From Streptomyces sp. Edi2 (GTDB lineage Bacteria > Actinomycetota > Actinomycetes > Streptomycetales > Streptomycetaceae), in the NCBI RefSeq assembly GCF_040253635.1, contig NZ_JBEJGX010000003.1:1488001-1552000 (forward strand): a stretch of DNA of 64,000 nt, given 5' to 3'. Below are positions 64,000 to 64,000 of this stretch, piece after piece. The notes beneath the pieces were generated by a model. That model saw only the letters and a program-made list of their open reading frames with translations. It was not told the DNA's origin and did not search any database. Both the position numbers and the translations under genes were made by a program. Position 1 is the stretch's first letter; each line of letters opens with the position of its first letter.

Positions 64000-64000
64000 A

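Overview
The window is very GC-rich chromosomal DNA from an actinomycete, almost certainly a Streptomyces. The evidence is bldD with its c-di-GMP motif, the short actinobacterial integration host factor, a zinc-free S4 gene away from the alpha operon, GTG/TTG starts, and a gene order that matches from memory the S. coelicolor SCO1475-SCO1530 core region. I count 51 protein-coding genes, all but five or six on the minus strand, and see no tRNA, rRNA, insertion sequence, prophage or CRISPR array. It reads as conserved core chromosome with a few accessory patches.

Layout. Positions 1-7.7 kb (minus): priA (cut by the left edge), metK, coaBC, rpoZ, gmk, sIHF, then pyrF-pyrD. Positions 7.8-15.8 kb: pyrR-pyrB-pyrC-(small membrane protein)-carA-carB, a nearly complete UMP pathway with translationally coupled (overlapping) genes, headed by a predicted PyrR-binding RNA loop beside the pyrR ribosome binding site. 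bldD is divergent at 16 kb with a perfect BldD box on its promoter. Positions 16.7-26.7 kb: nusB, efp, an M24 peptidase-like gene, a P-loop kinase-like gene, then aroQ-aroB-aroK-aroC-aroE (chorismate pathway) running into mltG, ruvX and alaS. Positions 29.4-36.4 kb: two small membrane-associated genes, a plus-strand STAND ATPase, rpsD, a DUF2470 (HugZ/heme-related) gene with an iron box, rarA and a VKOR gene. Positions 36.7-53.4 kb: hisS, a metallo-beta-lactamase-fold hydrolase, a membrane-anchored cyclophilin, a DUF349 protein, then relA-apt-secF-secD-yajC-ruvB-ruvA-ruvC-yebC-pdxT-pdxS. Positions 53.5-57.6 kb: a LemA-like gene, a 716-bp repeat-filled intergenic region, and the phosphatidylinositol mannoside genes pimA, acyltransferase and pgsA. 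Positions 57.8-64 kb: an EF-G-like GTPase and a membrane protein on plus, then a beta-propeller lipoprotein (frameshifted at its lipobox) and a polysaccharide-deacetylase-like lipoprotein on minus.

The most unusual structure is the 54.1-54.79 kb region. It holds two long inverted hairpin elements whose loops and outer stems are identical while their 18-bp stems differ at six positions, every change being compensated on the other arm. Tandem 18-bp repeats lie between them and partial extra copies beyond. This looks like a mobile or structured intergenic element rather than a gene. Other points of note: the PyrR loop, the BldD box, the iron box shared with rpsD, the frameshifted lipoprotein, and several enzymes with altered catalytic residues (M24 peptidase, deacetylase, PriA, EF-G-like GTPase).
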